Below are positions 38,632-38,668 of a DNA stretch of 38,668 nucleotides, piece after piece; position 1 is the first letter of the stretch, and every line of letters begins with the position of its first letter. This DNA is from DASYTH01 sp035762905 (GTDB lineage: Bacteria > Actinomycetota > Actinomycetes > Mycobacteriales > Pseudonocardiaceae), in NCBI RefSeq assembly GCF_035762905.1, contig NZ_DASUCC010000112.1, positions 1 to 38,668 of the forward strand. Reading direction: 5' to 3'. Under the pieces are notes generated by a model, which did not search any database, was not told the origin of the DNA, and saw only the letters and a list, made by a program, of their open reading frames with translations. A program made the translations under genes and the position numbers.

Positions 38632-38668
38632 GTGGTGAAGATCGCAGAGTACGGATCCTGGGACTCTC
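38632..38668 (+). CDS. Partial 5' end of a probable S9-family peptidase
   Basis: Only twelve codons are inside the window, beginning GTG GTG and reading VVKIAEYGSWDS. The YGSWxS signature at this position is typical of the N-terminus of actinobacterial S9 (prolyl oligopeptidase/acylaminoacyl peptidase) proteins, which usually continue with a Pro-Ile pair. The evidence is thin. It diverges from DUF3090 across 119 bp. Confidence 0.45.
   Translation, partial: MVKIAEYGSWDS

Overview
The window is chromosomal DNA of a high-GC actinobacterium, most likely in or near the Pseudonocardiaceae. Markers are RbpA, an actinobacterial polyprenol-phosphate mannosyltransferase next to Lnt, an LAKTG sorting signal of the class E sortase type, the DUF3090/SCO1664 and DUF3097 families, heavy use of GTG starts, and many four-base stop/start overlaps. 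The genus cannot be fixed from sequence alone. I see no rRNA, complete tRNA, CRISPR array, phage or transposase.

Region 1 (1-10.4 kb) is catabolic. A secreted S37 peptidase and lysine 2,3-aminomutase (kamA) read left. Reading right from the kamA promoter region are kdd, an amidohydrolase, kamD, kamE and kal, each overlapping the next by four bases. Together they encode most of the clostridial-type lysine fermentation route: L-lysine to beta-lysine, to 3,5-diaminohexanoate, to 3-keto-5-aminohexanoate, and finally 3-aminobutyryl-CoA to crotonyl-CoA. The cleavage enzyme Kce and the CoA-transferase are absent here, and an amidohydrolase sits in the operon instead. A large secreted alpha/beta-hydrolase ends one base from kal.

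Region 2 (10.5-22.5 kb) starts with a phosphodiesterase-GNAT-VOC operon and a frameshifted secreted-protein relic. Next comes a catalytic-core-only threonyl-tRNA synthetase paralogue. Its leader has a short reading frame with tandem Thr codons and a perfect 14-bp hairpin, so I propose a Thr attenuator. Its upstream neighbour is a TetR gene, divergent from an MMPL transporter over a clear palindrome. Then follow a SRPBCC/acyl-CoA synthetase fusion, lnt-ppm1 (lipoprotein acylation and mannosyl donor), ridA, and rbpA with a SigR/SigH-like promoter.

Region 3 (22.8-31 kb) has an MFS exporter, a GDPD, a small Cys-rich protein, a PAS-GGDEF-EAL protein, a sucrase/ferredoxin-like Fe-S protein, and a Gly-rich, sortase-anchored beta-helix surface protein.

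Region 4 (31-38.7 kb) holds an intergenic repeat cluster, an SPFH-NfeD pair, DUF3097, a double-VOC protein, a DrrAB-type ABC exporter, the SCO1664-DUF3090 pair, and the first codons of a likely S9 peptidase. Several genes have a TAnnnT box 6-8 nt before the start codon and no Shine-Dalgarno sequence, which suggests leaderless transcripts.
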